Positions 24,402 to 32,890 of a stretch of DNA of 64,000 bases are shown in pieces. The notes below the pieces were generated by a model. That model did no database searches. It saw only the letters and a program-made list of their open reading frames with translations, and had not been told where the DNA came from. The position numbers and the translations under genes were made by a program. Each line of letters opens with the position of its first letter. The stretch's first letter is position 1. Source of the stretch: Streptomyces sp. TSRI0281 (GTDB taxonomy: Bacteria > Actinomycetota > Actinomycetes > Streptomycetales > Streptomycetaceae); contig NZ_LWLE01000007.1 of assembly GCF_001905125.1 (NCBI RefSeq), positions 63,881 through 127,880 on the forward strand, read 5' to 3'.

Positions 24402-25033
24402 GTGACAGGTACCCCTTCCGTGGCTATCCAGAGTAACACGAGAACAGCATCTCCTGAATGGCGTTTTCGCAGGTCAGGGCATATCTCGGGGCTTGACAAC
24501 AGCAACACGAACGTGCTGCGGAAGGCTTCCGGAAGCCGGTATTCGCAGGTCGGAGCCACTGTGCGGCCACGGTGAAACGCGCGCGTTACACACGCCGCAA
24601 CCCCTCCAGAAGGGGCCGAACGTCCCGTTTTGCCGGATTCCAGATGGTGAACTTTCCGTACTCCGTTCGGAGATCGATCACCCGTACGGAGGTAAGAGCC
24701 GAGGGCCAATGAATTCGATCAACGACCCCTCCCGCTCACGGATTATGCGTAAGGAATACGCCAAGGTCCGGGAAATTGATCACCCCCGTAATGTGAACGA
24801 ACTACGAATCCGCGTCGGCGGGTCGCGGGGGTGCGCGGGCAGGTCGGAGCGGTGCCGGACGGGTCGCGGCATGAGGCAGTGAGCCCCAGGGGGCGGGTCG
24901 GGTGCGGGGCGGGAGCGGCGGCTCGGTAGCCTGACCTCGCTGACACACACTTAGGGCGGCTTTACGTCGCCCGTCCTTGCCGTCCGCAGAGTCCGAAGCC
25001 CGCAGACCGAACGTTCAAGGAGTTGCCGCCGCC
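24402..25033. other. Divergent intergenic region between carD and the lipoprotein gene
   Basis: About 630 bases carrying promoters for carD (minus) and the lipoprotein gene (plus). It is clearly more AT-rich than its surroundings, especially 24610-24820. It holds one weak small ORF (24709-24882) and no hairpin or repeat that I can support. Confidence 0.55.
24709..24882 (+). CDS. Possible small basic protein (57 aa)
   Basis: An ATG at 24709 preceded by GAGGG opens a 57-codon frame whose middle (RIMRKEYAKVREIDHPRNVNEL) reads like real protein, while the end is arginine/glycine-rich. The region has lower GC than neighbouring genes, so codon bias does not support it strongly. It may be only upstream DNA of the lipoprotein gene. 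Confidence 0.2.
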   Translation: MNSINDPSRSRIMRKEYAKVREIDHPRNVNELRIRVGGSRGCAGRSERCRTGRGMRQ

Positions 25034-25714
25034 GTGAGCCGCAGCCTTCGACACGGCGCTCTCGCCGCCACTGCCCTCGTGTTCTCGATCGCCTCGATGT
25101 CCGCCTGCAGCGCGGGCAACGACGCGCAGACGCTCCAGATCAGGCCCGACAACGCGGCCACCTCGGTCGGCACCATCAAGATCCAGAACGTCAACGTCAT
25201 CACGCAGCCCGAGCACAACGCCGAGGGTCCGGCCGTGGTCGCGGCGACACTCTTCAACGACTCCACCAAGCGCGAGGTCCTGGAGACCATCACGCTGCCG
25301 GGCTCCAACGCCGAGGTGAAGCTGCACGCCGCCGAGGGCAAGGGCCCGATCGTGGTCCCGGCCGGCGGCCGGGTCGTCATCGGTGGCCAGGGCAACGCCG
25401 CCGCCGTGATCGAGAACGGCCGCGAGGCCGCCCGGAACGGCGACGTCCAGCAGGTCGTCTTCAAGCTCAGCCGGACCGGCGACATCGGGCTCGGCGCCAG
25501 CGTCGTCCCGGCGACCACCTTCTTCGAGGGATTCGGCCCGAGCTCGCTGCCCGCGACGCCGTCGCCGAAGCCGACGCGGACGGCCTCCGACGGGACCTCC
25601 CGGGCCCCGGGAGAGCCGACGGGCTCCGCGACCTCCGGCACGCCGTCGGACGGCGCGACCGGTGCGGGCACCCCCGGCGACACCGCCTCCACCTCGCAGA
25701 CCACGGGTCACTGA
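25034..25714 (+). CDS. Exported lipoprotein, DUF461/PCuAC-like fold
   Basis: A 226-residue putative lipoprotein with signal peptide LRHGALAATALVFSIASMSAC and a lipobox-like SMSAC, Cys about residue 25. The domain from about 40 to 175 (NVNVITQPEHNAEGPAVVAATLFNDSTKREVLETITLPGSNAEVKLH) resembles the copper-chaperone-like DUF461 fold, but the His/Met copper motif is absent. The last 50 residues are Ser/Thr/Pro/Gly-rich. Start GTG 25034 has AAGGAG 11 bases upstream. It lies convergent with phoP. The role is unknown. Confidence 0.8.
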   Translation: MSRSLRHGALAATALVFSIASMSACSAGNDAQTLQIRPDNAATSVGTIKIQNVNVITQPEHNAEGPAVVAATLFNDSTKREVLETITLPGSNAEVKLHAAEGKGPIVVPAGGRVVIGGQGNAAAVIENGREAARNGDVQQVVFKLSRTGDIGLGASVVPATTFFEGFGPSSLPATPSPKPTRTASDGTSRAPGEPTGSATSGTPSDGATGAGTPGDTASTSQTTGH

Positions 25715-25733
25715 CCCACGCAGCCGCGTACAC

Positions 25734-25771
25734 GTGAAGGGGCGCCTCCCGGCCGGGAGGCGCCCCTTCAC
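25734..25771. terminator. Bidirectional terminator between lipoprotein gene and phoP
   Basis: A 38-base perfect palindrome (19-bp arms) lies between the convergent lipoprotein and phoP genes, 20 and 25 bases from the two stops. Confidence 0.9.
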
Positions 25772-25795
25772 ACATCACACGTGTCAGGTGCCGGT

Positions 25796-26476
25796 TTACG
25801 GCTCGAACTTGTACCCCAGGCCCCGCACCGTCACCAGGTAGCGCGGCGCACCCGGGTCGGGCTCGATCTTGGCGCGGAGGCGCTTCACATGGACGTCGAG
25901 GGTCTTGGTGTCGCCCACGTAGTCCGCGCCCCAGACGCGGTCGATCAGCTGCATGCGGGTCAGTACGCGGCCCGCGTTGCGCAGCAGCATCTCCAGGAGG
26001 TCGAACTCCTTGAGCGGGAGGTCGACCTTGCCGCCGGAGACCGTGACGACGTGGCGGTCCACGTCCATCCGGACCGGGCCGGCCTCCAGAGCGGCCGGGG
26101 CGACCTCCTCCGGCTCGCCGCGGCGACGCAGGACGGCGCGGATGCGGGCGACCAGCTCCCGCGAGGAGAAGGGCTTGGTCACATAGTCGTCGGCTCCTAT
26201 TTCCAGCCCGACGACCTTGTCGATCTCGCTGTCCTTGGCGGTGACCATGATCACCGGGACGTTGGAGCGACCGCGCAGCTGGCGGCACACCTCGGTGCCG
26301 GGCAGACCCGGCAGCATCAGGTCGAGCAGGACGAGGTCGGCGCCGTTGCGCTCGAACTCGTCGAGACCGTCGGGGCCGGTGGCCGCCACGGCCACCTCGA
26401 AGCCTTCCTTGCGCAGCATGTAGGACAGGGCGTCGCTGAAGGATTCCTCATCCTCGACGACAAGCACTCGGGTCAC
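25796..26476 (-). CDS. phoP: Response regulator PhoP
   Basis: A 226-residue OmpR-type response regulator controlling phosphate starvation genes. The receiver domain has acidic residues in VLVVEDEES, phospho-accepting Asp in LVLLDLMLPG (about residue 52) and Lys in YVTKPFSSRELVARI. The winged helix includes LPLKEFDLLEMLLRNAGRVLTRMQL and VDVHVKRLRAKIEPDPG-like sequence ending RGLGYKFEP. GTG start at 26476 overlaps the phoR stop (GTGA). The pairing with PhoR and the phoU neighbour supports assignment to PhoP rather than another OmpR protein. Confidence 0.93.
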   Translation of the reverse strand: MTRVLVVEDEESFSDALSYMLRKEGFEVAVAATGPDGLDEFERNGADLVLLDLMLPGLPGTEVCRQLRGRSNVPVIMVTAKDSEIDKVVGLEIGADDYVTKPFSSRELVARIRAVLRRRGEPEEVAPAALEAGPVRMDVDRHVVTVSGGKVDLPLKEFDLLEMLLRNAGRVLTRMQLIDRVWGADYVGDTKTLDVHVKRLRAKIEPDPGAPRYLVTVRGLGYKFEP

Positions 26477-27735
26477 GGAAGAGCCTCCGGGGCGGGGAAT
26501 GGTTCAAAGGTGTCGGTCTCGTACGGGCCCTCGTCGTCACCATTGACGATAAGCGGTCCGCCGGTGGTGCGCTCCCGTACGACGCCCGATTCGGGCAGCC
26601 GCAGGGTGAAGGTGGAGCCCTGTCCCTCGGAGCTCCAGACGGTGACCTCCCCGCCGTGCGAGGCGGCCACGTGCTTGACGATGGCGAGGCCGAGACCGGT
26701 GCCACCGGTGGCCCGGGAGCGGGCCGGGTCGACGCGGTAGAACCGCTCGAAGACCCGCTCGCGGTCCTTCTCGGAGATGCCGATGCCCTGGTCGGTCACG
26801 GCTATCTCGATCAGATCCCCGCCGGGTGCGGCGATGCGGCGGGCGGCGATACCGACGCGGGTGCGGGCGGGACTGTAGTTGACGGCGTTCTCGACGAGGT
26901 TGCCGAGCGCCGCCGCGAGCTGGCCGCGGTTCCCCCATATGAACAGGTCCGCGGTGCCGCCCGAGGCCATGGTGATCTGCTTCGAGCCCGCCTGCTGGCG
27001 GCAGCGGTCGATGGCCTCGGCGACGAGCTCGTCCACCCGGACCGGTTCGGCGTCCTCCAGCGGGTCGTCGTTCTGCACCCGGGAGAGGTCGATCAGTTCC
27101 TGGACGAGGTTGGTCAGCCGGGTCGCCTCGATCTGCATCCGCCCGGCGAACCGCTCGACCGCCTCCGGGTCGTCCGAGGCGTCCATGACGGCCTCGGAGA
27201 GCAGCGAGAGCGCCCCGGTCGGCGTCTTGAGCTCATGGCTGACGTTGGCGACGAAGTCGCGCCGTACCGCCTCTATGCGGCGGGCCTCGGTGAGGTCCTC
27301 CACCAGCAGCAGCACCAGCCGGGAGCCCAGCGGGGCGACCCGGGCGGAGACGGCGAGCGCCTCGCCCCGGCCCGTCCCGCGCCGGGGCAGGTCCAGCTCG
27401 ACCTGCCGTATCTCGCCGTCGCGCCGGGCGTCCCTGGCCATGTGGAGCATCGGCTCGACGGCGAGGCGCCCGCCCCTTACCAGGCCCAGCGCATACGCGG
27501 CGGAGCTGGCCTTGACGACGCTGTCGCTCTCGTCGAGCACGACGGCGGAGGAACTGAGCACGGAGAGGACCGTGTCCACTCCCGGGGGCAGTGCGGCATT
27601 GCCGTCGGGCCGCAGGGACGTTCGCGTGGGCCGTTTCAGGTCGCGCTCGCTCCAGCGGAACGCCAGCATGGCGATCACACCGGTACACAGCCCGGCGATC
27701 GCTGCAGCTGCGGCGACCGCCGCGTTCACGTCCAT
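26473..27735 (-). CDS. phoR: Sensor histidine kinase PhoR
   Basis: A 420-residue membrane sensor for phosphate limitation. One N-terminal membrane helix (residues 2-28, VNAAVAAAAAIAGLCTGVIAML) is followed by a PAS-like region, the dimerisation box DFVANVSHELKTPTGAL with phospho-His about residue 173, the N box NLVENAVNYS, and the ATPase G boxes DQGIGISEKD and GGTGLGLAIV. A single membrane helix and no large extracellular loop match actinobacterial PhoR. It overlaps phoP and is divergent from phoU with a PHO box-like element between. Confidence 0.93.
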   Translation of the reverse strand: MDVNAAVAAAAAIAGLCTGVIAMLAFRWSERDLKRPTRTSLRPDGNAALPPGVDTVLSVLSSSAVVLDESDSVVKASSAAYALGLVRGGRLAVEPMLHMARDARRDGEIRQVELDLPRRGTGRGEALAVSARVAPLGSRLVLLLVEDLTEARRIEAVRRDFVANVSHELKTPTGALSLLSEAVMDASDDPEAVERFAGRMQIEATRLTNLVQELIDLSRVQNDDPLEDAEPVRVDELVAEAIDRCRQQAGSKQITMASGGTADLFIWGNRGQLAAALGNLVENAVNYSPARTRVGIAARRIAAPGGDLIEIAVTDQGIGISEKDRERVFERFYRVDPARSRATGGTGLGLAIVKHVAASHGGEVTVWSSEGQGSTFTLRLPESGVVRERTTGGPLIVNGDDEGPYETDTFEPFPAPEALP

Positions 27736-27797
27736 GCTTCAAGGTTATGCGGGCGCGACGACACTCTCCCAGCCATCCGGGTGCCATCTCGAACACT

Positions 27798-27841
27798 CGT
27801 CGCCCAGAGTTCACCGAGGAGCAAGGACCGGTTCACTTCGG
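27798..27841 (+). promoter_or_regulatory. PHO box-like direct repeats between phoR and phoU
   Basis: GTTCACC (27809-27815) and GTTCACT (27831-27837) are 22 bases apart, that is two turns of the 11-base direct-repeat unit used by Streptomyces PhoP, with degenerate units around them. The site lies in the divergent phoR/phoU promoter region, where autoregulation by PhoP is known in S. coelicolor. Confidence 0.6.
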
Positions 27842-27938
27842 GGGCCGGATCAGGACGCGTTGCGCACGCACCGTGGGAGCGTGGGGGCCGGCCCAGAGCC
27901 CGGCCCCAGGACGGTCCAAGAAACTGGAGACATTTCTC

Positions 27939-28616
27939 ATGCGCGACGCTTACCACGAGGAACTCGATTCGATCGGCGAGGGCCTGGTCGAGATGGCCCG
28001 GCTCGTCGGGTCGGCGATCGGACGCGCCACCACGTCCATGCTCGACGCCGACCTCAAGCTCGCGGAGACCGTGATCGCCGCCGACCAGAAGGTCGACGAC
28101 CTCCAGCACGACCTGGAGGCACGTGCCATCGCGCTGCTCGCCCGCCAGCAGCCCGTGGCGACCGATCTGCGGATCGTGGTCACGTCGCTGCGGATGAGCG
28201 CCGACCTGGAGCGTTCGGGCGACCTCGCCCAGCACGTCGCCAAGCTGGCCCGGCTGCGCTTCCCGCACTCCGCGGTACCGCACGACCTGCACGCCACGAT
28301 CCTGGAGATGGGCCAGCTCGCCCAGCGGCTGATGGCCAAGGCCGCCGAGGTCATCATCACCAAGGACGTCGATCTGGCGATGCAACTGGAGCAGGACGAC
28401 GACGAGATGGACCTGCTGCACCGCACCCTGTTCCAGCACCTGATGGACGACCGCTGGAAGCACGGCATCGAGACGGCCGTCGACGTGACGCTGCTCGGCC
28501 GCTACTACGAGCGCTTCGCCGACCACGCGGTGTCGGTCGCCAAGCGCGTGGTCTACCTGGTGACGGGTGAGCACGCGGACGAGATCCAGGCGGCGGCCCC
28601 GGTGGAGGGCGTGTAG
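27939..28616 (+). CDS. phoU: PhoU phosphate-signalling regulator
   Basis: A 225-residue protein of two three-helix bundles that links phosphate transport to the PhoR sensor and represses the response in phosphate excess. It starts MRDAYHEELDSIGEGLVEMARLV, and the PhoU signature LRIVVTSLRMSADLERSGDLAQHVAKLA appears in the first bundle; the second repeats it as YYERFADHAVSVAKRVVYLVTG. The ATG at 27939 has GGAGA 10 bases upstream. No pst genes are adjacent. Tandem repeats begin at the stop codon. Confidence 0.93.
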   Translation: MRDAYHEELDSIGEGLVEMARLVGSAIGRATTSMLDADLKLAETVIAADQKVDDLQHDLEARAIALLARQQPVATDLRIVVTSLRMSADLERSGDLAQHVAKLARLRFPHSAVPHDLHATILEMGQLAQRLMAKAAEVIITKDVDLAMQLEQDDDEMDLLHRTLFQHLMDDRWKHGIETAVDVTLLGRYYERFADHAVSVAKRVVYLVTGEHADEIQAAAPVEGV

Positions 28617-28700
28617 GACCGTCCCGTACGGATGGGGCCTGTCGGAGCATCCCGTACGGACGGGGCCTGTCGGACCGTCCCATACGGAGACGGGGCGTGC
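28616..28700. repeat. Three tandem 28-29 bp repeats after phoU
   Basis: Units at 28616-28643, 28644-28671 and 28672-28700 share the frame GGAcC-TCCCGTACGGA-GGGGCcTGTC with a few changes. They start on the last base of the phoU stop codon. Confidence 0.8.
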
Positions 28701-28895
28701 GGGGCGCCTCCGGAGTGCGGTCGTCGCACGTTTGTCCTGCGCGCGTGCGCCGTTGATGCGCCCGCCGGGGTGGGCATGCAATGGGGTGGGGGCGCCACGC
28801 CATGTCGTACGTCCCCGGCGTGCGCACCTGTCGTACGTCACCGGCGGCGGCGTACCTGTCGTACGCCGCCCAGCCGTACGACCTGAGGAGGGACC

Positions 28896-29045
28896 ATGGC
28901 CGATTCCCCCACGACCGAACCCCAGCAGGAGACACCGACCGAAGTGGTGCGCCTGACCGTGCTCGGCGCCTGCGGCTGCGGCTCGGGCTGCGGGTGCGGC
29001 TGCCAGTCCGGCGGCCCGTGCCAGTGCGGTGGCTGCTCCGGCTGA
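28896..29045 (+). CDS. Cys-rich metallothionein-like small protein (49 aa)
   Basis: A 49-residue protein whose C-terminal 25 residues hold eight cysteines in CxC, CxxxC, CxCxC and CxCxxC spacings separated by glycines. This strongly suggests metal binding like a metallothionein; the metal is unknown. The first 24 residues are acidic and polar (MADSPTTEPQQETPTEVVRL). A strong GAGGAGGGA ribosome site precedes ATG 28896, and the frame keeps high third-position GC. It follows phoU, and a hairpin follows it. Short Cys-rich proteins like this are often missed in annotation. Confidence 0.75.
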   Translation: MADSPTTEPQQETPTEVVRLTVLGACGCGSGCGCGCQSGGPCQCGGCSG

Positions 29046-29062
29046 GTCCCGGACACGGACGG

Positions 29063-29094
29063 CGCCCCGCGGCGGAGGCATCCGCGGCGGGGCG
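29063..29094 (+). terminator. Hairpin after the Cys-rich gene
   Basis: CGCCCCGC (29063-29070) pairs with GCGGGGCG (29087-29094), with a partly paired outer GGACGG/TCC. It begins 17 bases after the stop and precedes the convergent MFS gene. Confidence 0.6.
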
Positions 29095-29159
29095 TCCGGG
29101 CCGGTCGGGCAGGTCCGGGCGGGCAGGTCCGGGAGGCCCGGCGGAGGGCCTCGAAGCCG

Positions 29160-30518
29160 TCAGGCGGTCTGCTCGGCGGCCAGATCCTTCGCCGCTCCCC
29201 CGGCGGCGGCCTCCCCCACCGGCACCGGCGGGACGGCCGCCTCCGCCACGGGCACAGGCGTCGGCACCGGCGCGGCGGAGCCCGTGGGGACCTCCCCCGC
29301 TCCTGACTGCGGCAGGTTCCGCATCAGCAGCCAGTAGCCGAGCGCCGCCACCGTGCCCAGCACCGCGCAGGTCCCCCACAGCCAGGCGGCGCCGTAGTGG
29401 TCGATCACGATGCCGGACATCAGCGGGGCGATGAGGGCGGCCACCGACCACGACATCGTGTACATGCCCTGGTAGCGACCGCGCCCCTGAGCCGGCGACA
29501 GCTGCACGACCAGGCCGGTCTGGATCGGGGCGTTGACGATCTCCGCGAGGGTCCAGACGCAGACCGTCAGCGCGTACACCGCGACCGATCCGGCGAACGC
29601 GGTCAGCCCGAATCCGTACCCCGCGAGAAGCGAGGAGATGATCAGCAGGCGACGCGGGTCACGGTGCTCGATGAAGCGCGTGACGGGGATCTGGAGCACC
29701 ACGATCAGCACACCGTTGACGGCGATGGCCGTGCCGAAGTCGGAGCTGGAGAGCCCGTCCGTGCCCATCGCCACCGGCAGGCCCACGTACCCCTGCTGGA
29801 AGATCAGCGACACCAGGAACGACAGCCCGACGACGCCCATGAACCGCCCGTCGCGCAGGACGGTCCCCAGCCGCACGCCGTCGTCCGTCCCCGGCTTTCC
29901 CCCGCTCGTCGCGGGTGCCCGCTCCGGCCGGGATTCCGGCACCTTCAGGAACACCACGACGGCGCAGAACAGGGTCATCGCGGCCTCGCCGACGAAGCCC
30001 GCCAGATAGCTGTACTCGGCGATGAACCCGGCCCCGGCGGAGGAGACCGCGAAGCCCAGGTTGATGGCCCAGTAGTTGAGCGAGAAGGCCCGCACCCGGT
30101 CCTCGGGCCGGACGATGTCGGCCATCATCGCCTGAACGGCCGGGCGCGAGGCGTTGCTCGCCATACCGACCAGGAAGGCGACACCGGCGATGGCGAACGG
30201 GTGCTCCATGAACCCGAGCACCGCCACGGACACGGCGGTCGAGGTCTGCGCGATCAGCATCGTGGGCCGCCGCCCGAGCCGGTCCGTCATCACCCCGGCA
30301 CCGAGCGAGGAGACGACCCCGCCGAGCCCGTGCAGCGCGGCGACGAGCCCGGCGTACGAGGCCGAGTAGCCCCGGTCCAGCGTCAGGTACAGCGCCATGA
30401 ACGTGGCGACGAACGCCCCTAGCCGGTTGACCAGCGTGCTGACCCACAGCCACCAGAACTCCCTGGGCAGCCCGGACACGCTCTCGTGTGCGGCTCTTCT
30501 GAGACCGGCGACAGACAT
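29160..30518 (-). CDS. MFS transporter
   Basis: A 452-residue major-facilitator exporter with 12 predicted membrane helices (first at FWWLWVSTLVNRLGAFVATFMALYL). The loop 2-3 motif appears as GVMTDRLGRRPTMLIAQ, typical of MFS. The C-terminal tail after helix 12 is Val/Pro/Ala-rich with a VPVGEAAAGGA stretch and is probably cytoplasmic. It resembles the MDR-type YfcJ/arabinose-efflux group, but substrate is unknown. ATG 30518; convergent with the Cys-rich gene and divergent from gpmA. Confidence 0.85.
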   Translation of the reverse strand: MSVAGLRRAAHESVSGLPREFWWLWVSTLVNRLGAFVATFMALYLTLDRGYSASYAGLVAALHGLGGVVSSLGAGVMTDRLGRRPTMLIAQTSTAVSVAVLGFMEHPFAIAGVAFLVGMASNASRPAVQAMMADIVRPEDRVRAFSLNYWAINLGFAVSSAGAGFIAEYSYLAGFVGEAAMTLFCAVVVFLKVPESRPERAPATSGGKPGTDDGVRLGTVLRDGRFMGVVGLSFLVSLIFQQGYVGLPVAMGTDGLSSSDFGTAIAVNGVLIVVLQIPVTRFIEHRDPRRLLIISSLLAGYGFGLTAFAGSVAVYALTVCVWTLAEIVNAPIQTGLVVQLSPAQGRGRYQGMYTMSWSVAALIAPLMSGIVIDHYGAAWLWGTCAVLGTVAALGYWLLMRNLPQSGAGEVPTGSAAPVPTPVPVAEAAVPPVPVGEAAAGGAAKDLAAEQTA

Positions 30519-30803
30519 GCGGGTTCCCCCCGGGGACGTACGGAACGGGCGTCACCGGTAAGAGTCCCGGCGGCGATCCAAACATTACGAAGAGCGGGTT
30601 CCGGGCCGCCACTCGATTGACGCCGACCGTCAAACGTCACAGCGCCCGGCCGCTCAGGCCGCCTCGGCCGACAGCCGCGACCACCCCGCCGCCGCCTCGG
30701 TTCCGCCCCGGTTTCCAACCCGCGACCGGCCCCGTTTCCGCCCCCGTGTCCGTCCTGTGGCCGGGCGCGCGGAGGCCGGGAGGGTTCGATTACGCTCGGA
30801 CTC

Positions 30804-31565
30804 ATGGCCGACGCACCGTACAAGCTGATCCTCCTCCGCCACGGCGAGAGCGAATGGAACGCGAAGAACCTGTTCACCGGTTGGGTGGACGTCAACCTCA
30901 CCGAAAAGGGCGAGAAGGAGGCAGTCCGCGGCGGTGAGCTGCTCAAGGACGCCGGTCTGCTCCCCGATGTCCTGCACACCTCCCTCCAGCGCCGCGCGAT
31001 CCGCACCGCCCAGCTCGCCCTGGACTCCGCGGACCGCCTCTGGATCCCGGTCCACCGCTCCTGGCGGCTGAACGAGCGCCACTACGGCGCCCTCCAGGGC
31101 AAGGACAAGGCGCAGACGCTCGCCGAGTTCGGCGAGGAGCAGTTCATGCTCTGGCGCCGCTCGTACGACACCCCGCCGCCCGCCCTTGAGGACGGCACCG
31201 AGTTCTCGCAGAGCGACGACCCGCGCTACGCGACGATCCCGCCGGAGCTGCGCCCGCGCACCGAGTGCCTCAAGGACGTCGTCGTCCGCATGCTGCCGTA
31301 CTGGTACGACGGCATCGTCCCGGACCTCCTCGACGGCAAGACCGTCCTGGTCGCCGCCCACGGCAACAGCCTCCGCGCTCTGGTCAAGCACCTGGACGGC
31401 ATTTCCGACGAGGACATCTCGGGCCTCAACATCCCGACCGGCATCCCGCTCTCCTACGAGCTCGACGCCGACTTCCGCCCGCTGAACCCGGGCGGCACCT
31501 ACCTCGACCCGGACGCGGCGAAGGCCGCCATCGAGGCCGTGAAGAACCAGGGCAAGAAGAAGTAG
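30804..31565 (+). CDS. gpmA: 2,3-bisphosphoglycerate-dependent phosphoglycerate mutase
   Basis: A 253-residue glycolytic enzyme interconverting 3- and 2-phosphoglycerate. The catalytic histidine is in [19 protein letters not shown] (RHGE, residues about 11-14), the acid/base region is [26 protein letters not shown], and the second active-site His is in [18 protein letters not shown]. Length is typical of dPGM. The ATG at 30804 begins the conserved fold. It stands alone between the MFS gene and a strong terminator. Confidence 0.95.
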   Translation: MADAPYKLILLRHGESEWNAKNLFTGWVDVNLTEKGEKEAVRGGELLKDAGLLPDVLHTSLQRRAIRTAQLALDSADRLWIPVHRSWRLNERHYGALQGKDKAQTLAEFGEEQFMLWRRSYDTPPPALEDGTEFSQSDDPRYATIPPELRPRTECLKDVVVRMLPYWYDGIVPDLLDGKTVLVAAHGNSLRALVKHLDGISDEDISGLNIPTGIPLSYELDADFRPLNPGGTYLDPDAAKAAIEAVKNQGKKK

Positions 31566-31587
31566 CCCGCAGCACCTCCTTCAGCTC

Positions 31588-31629
31588 ACGAGCCCCCCAC
31601 CCGCGTGAATCCGTGGGTGGGGGGCTCGT
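31588..31629 (+). terminator. gpmA terminator
   Basis: A perfect 15-bp inverted repeat (31588-31602, 31615-31629) with a 12-base loop, followed by TTGCG, begins 22 bases after the gpmA stop. Confidence 0.9.
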
Positions 31630-31796
31630 TGCGTTTGCCGGACACCGTTCCGTGCATGGCCATGTGGGGATGAGTGGTGACCCTCCCCTCGCGTCCTCGA
31701 CCGGTGCGCCCGATGTCGAGTTCGGCTGACGGCCGACCCGGACAGACACTGCCCCCGGCCGTGGTGGAGAGCGTGAGCACCTGTCAGGATCAAGCC

Positions 31797-32012
31797 GTGA
31801 ACGAGCCTTCGATTTCTACGAGGTTGAGCAGAGCACTCGACTGGGCGGGGCTGCCCCTGTCCCTCGCTCTTCTGGCGATCGGTATCAGGGACTACCGCGA
31901 CGGTGCTTCCCTGGGCTGGCCCATGGGCGGAGCCGTCCTGGTACTGGTCAGCCTCTGGGTGGTCTGGCGCGGGTTGCCCCACCGGCGCGCCAGGGCCACC
32001 GTGTCGCTGTAG
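31797..32012 (+). CDS. Small two-helix membrane protein
   Basis: A 71-residue protein with two predicted membrane helices (GLPLSLALLAIGIRDY and MGGAVLVLVSLWVVWRGL) separated by a short loop and ending in basic residues. No family is recognised. GTG 31797 has AGGA 9 bases upstream; an ATG at 31713 in the same frame would add 28 residues of poorly supported sequence. It faces the minus-strand gene that follows. Confidence 0.55.
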   Translation: MNEPSISTRLSRALDWAGLPLSLALLAIGIRDYRDGASLGWPMGGAVLVLVSLWVVWRGLPHRRARATVSL

Positions 32013-32050
32013 CGGTGCGACCACGCGGGTGAGGTGCTGTCAGGAGTCGC

Positions 32051-32452
32051 CTACCAGTCGCGCCACTCGTCCGTGATCTCGTACCGTTCCAGCCCGTTCC
32101 GTTCGGCCAGGGCCGCGACGTCCACGCCGTTCTCGGTGAGGGTCAGGTCGATGTACTCGCAGAGCATTTCGCGCTCCACCGTCTCGTAACCCGCGCCGCC
32201 ATGAGCCTCGTTGACCGCGTTCAGCGCGAGCACCACGCGTTCGACCGCTGCGAGGATCTCGTCGTCCGAGGGGGCGCTGAGGGTGCGTATGCCGGTCTCG
32301 AAGGAGTCCAGCGTCGTGCCCGTGGCGGTCACGAGGGATTCGGGGAAGAGCTGCGTCGTGTACGCGTGTTCCGGAGCCAGGGTGCCGGTCGCGATTCCGG
32401 TCGCCTCCTCGGCCAGACGTCGGCGCCAGAGGTCACTAGGTTTCTCAGCCAT
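32051..32452 (-). CDS. Acidic hypothetical protein, immunity-like
   Basis: A 133-residue acidic, soluble protein: DSFETGIRTLSAPSDDEILAAVERVVLALNAVNEAHGGAGYETVEREMLCEYIDLTL. The layout resembles small helical immunity-type proteins found singly in Streptomyces, but I cannot name the family. No toxin gene is adjacent in the same operon. The start is ATG 32452. The gap to the divergent antitoxin-like gene is 190 bases. Confidence 0.7.
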   Translation of the reverse strand: MAEKPSDLWRRRLAEEATGIATGTLAPEHAYTTQLFPESLVTATGTTLDSFETGIRTLSAPSDDEILAAVERVVLALNAVNEAHGGAGYETVEREMLCEYIDLTLTENGVDVAALAERNGLERYEITDEWRDW

Positions 32453-32642
32453 GGGGCGAACCTACGGGCCGGCACTGACAGTCGGGCCCGTCGGCGAACG
32501 GCAGGCAGCACTCGGCCATACACGCTTCCCCGCCGTTCGGCCGGATGTCGCACCCAACCGATAGCGTGTCCCACCTCACGTTCGCGCAGCGCGGGAGCGG
32601 CCAACCAGGCGTCAAGGGCAAGGAGATCGGGGAGAGCGATCA

Positions 32643-32890
32643 TGGGCGAGTCTCTGAAGACCTTCGTCGGTGGCACCGAAGTCGAGGTGCCCAACAGCAT
32701 TCCGGCCATCCGGGCCACGCTGCCCGAGGAGAGACGCGAGGAGTTCGACCGCGCCATCAACGAGGCGGGTGTGCACGAGATCCAGGCCGTGATGCGGCAC
32801 TGGATGCTGGAGGCCGTCCCCGATCCCGAGGCCGAACAGATCCTGGACCGGCTGGCGCAGGACGAGGCCGAGAGGCGGAGCGTCGCTTGA
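32643..32890 (+). CDS. Antitoxin-like protein (DUF6247-like)
   Basis: An 82-residue protein with a short beta start (KTFVGGTEVEVPNSIPAIRATLPEE) and two helices (EEFDRAINEAGVHEIQAVMRHWMLEA), ending in an acidic helix. This is the build of a small antitoxin with an N-terminal folding part and a partner-binding tail. A GGGGAG ribosome site precedes ATG 32643. Its stop overlaps the TTG start of the next gene (TTGA), the usual arrangement of type II toxin-antitoxin pairs. Confidence 0.65.
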
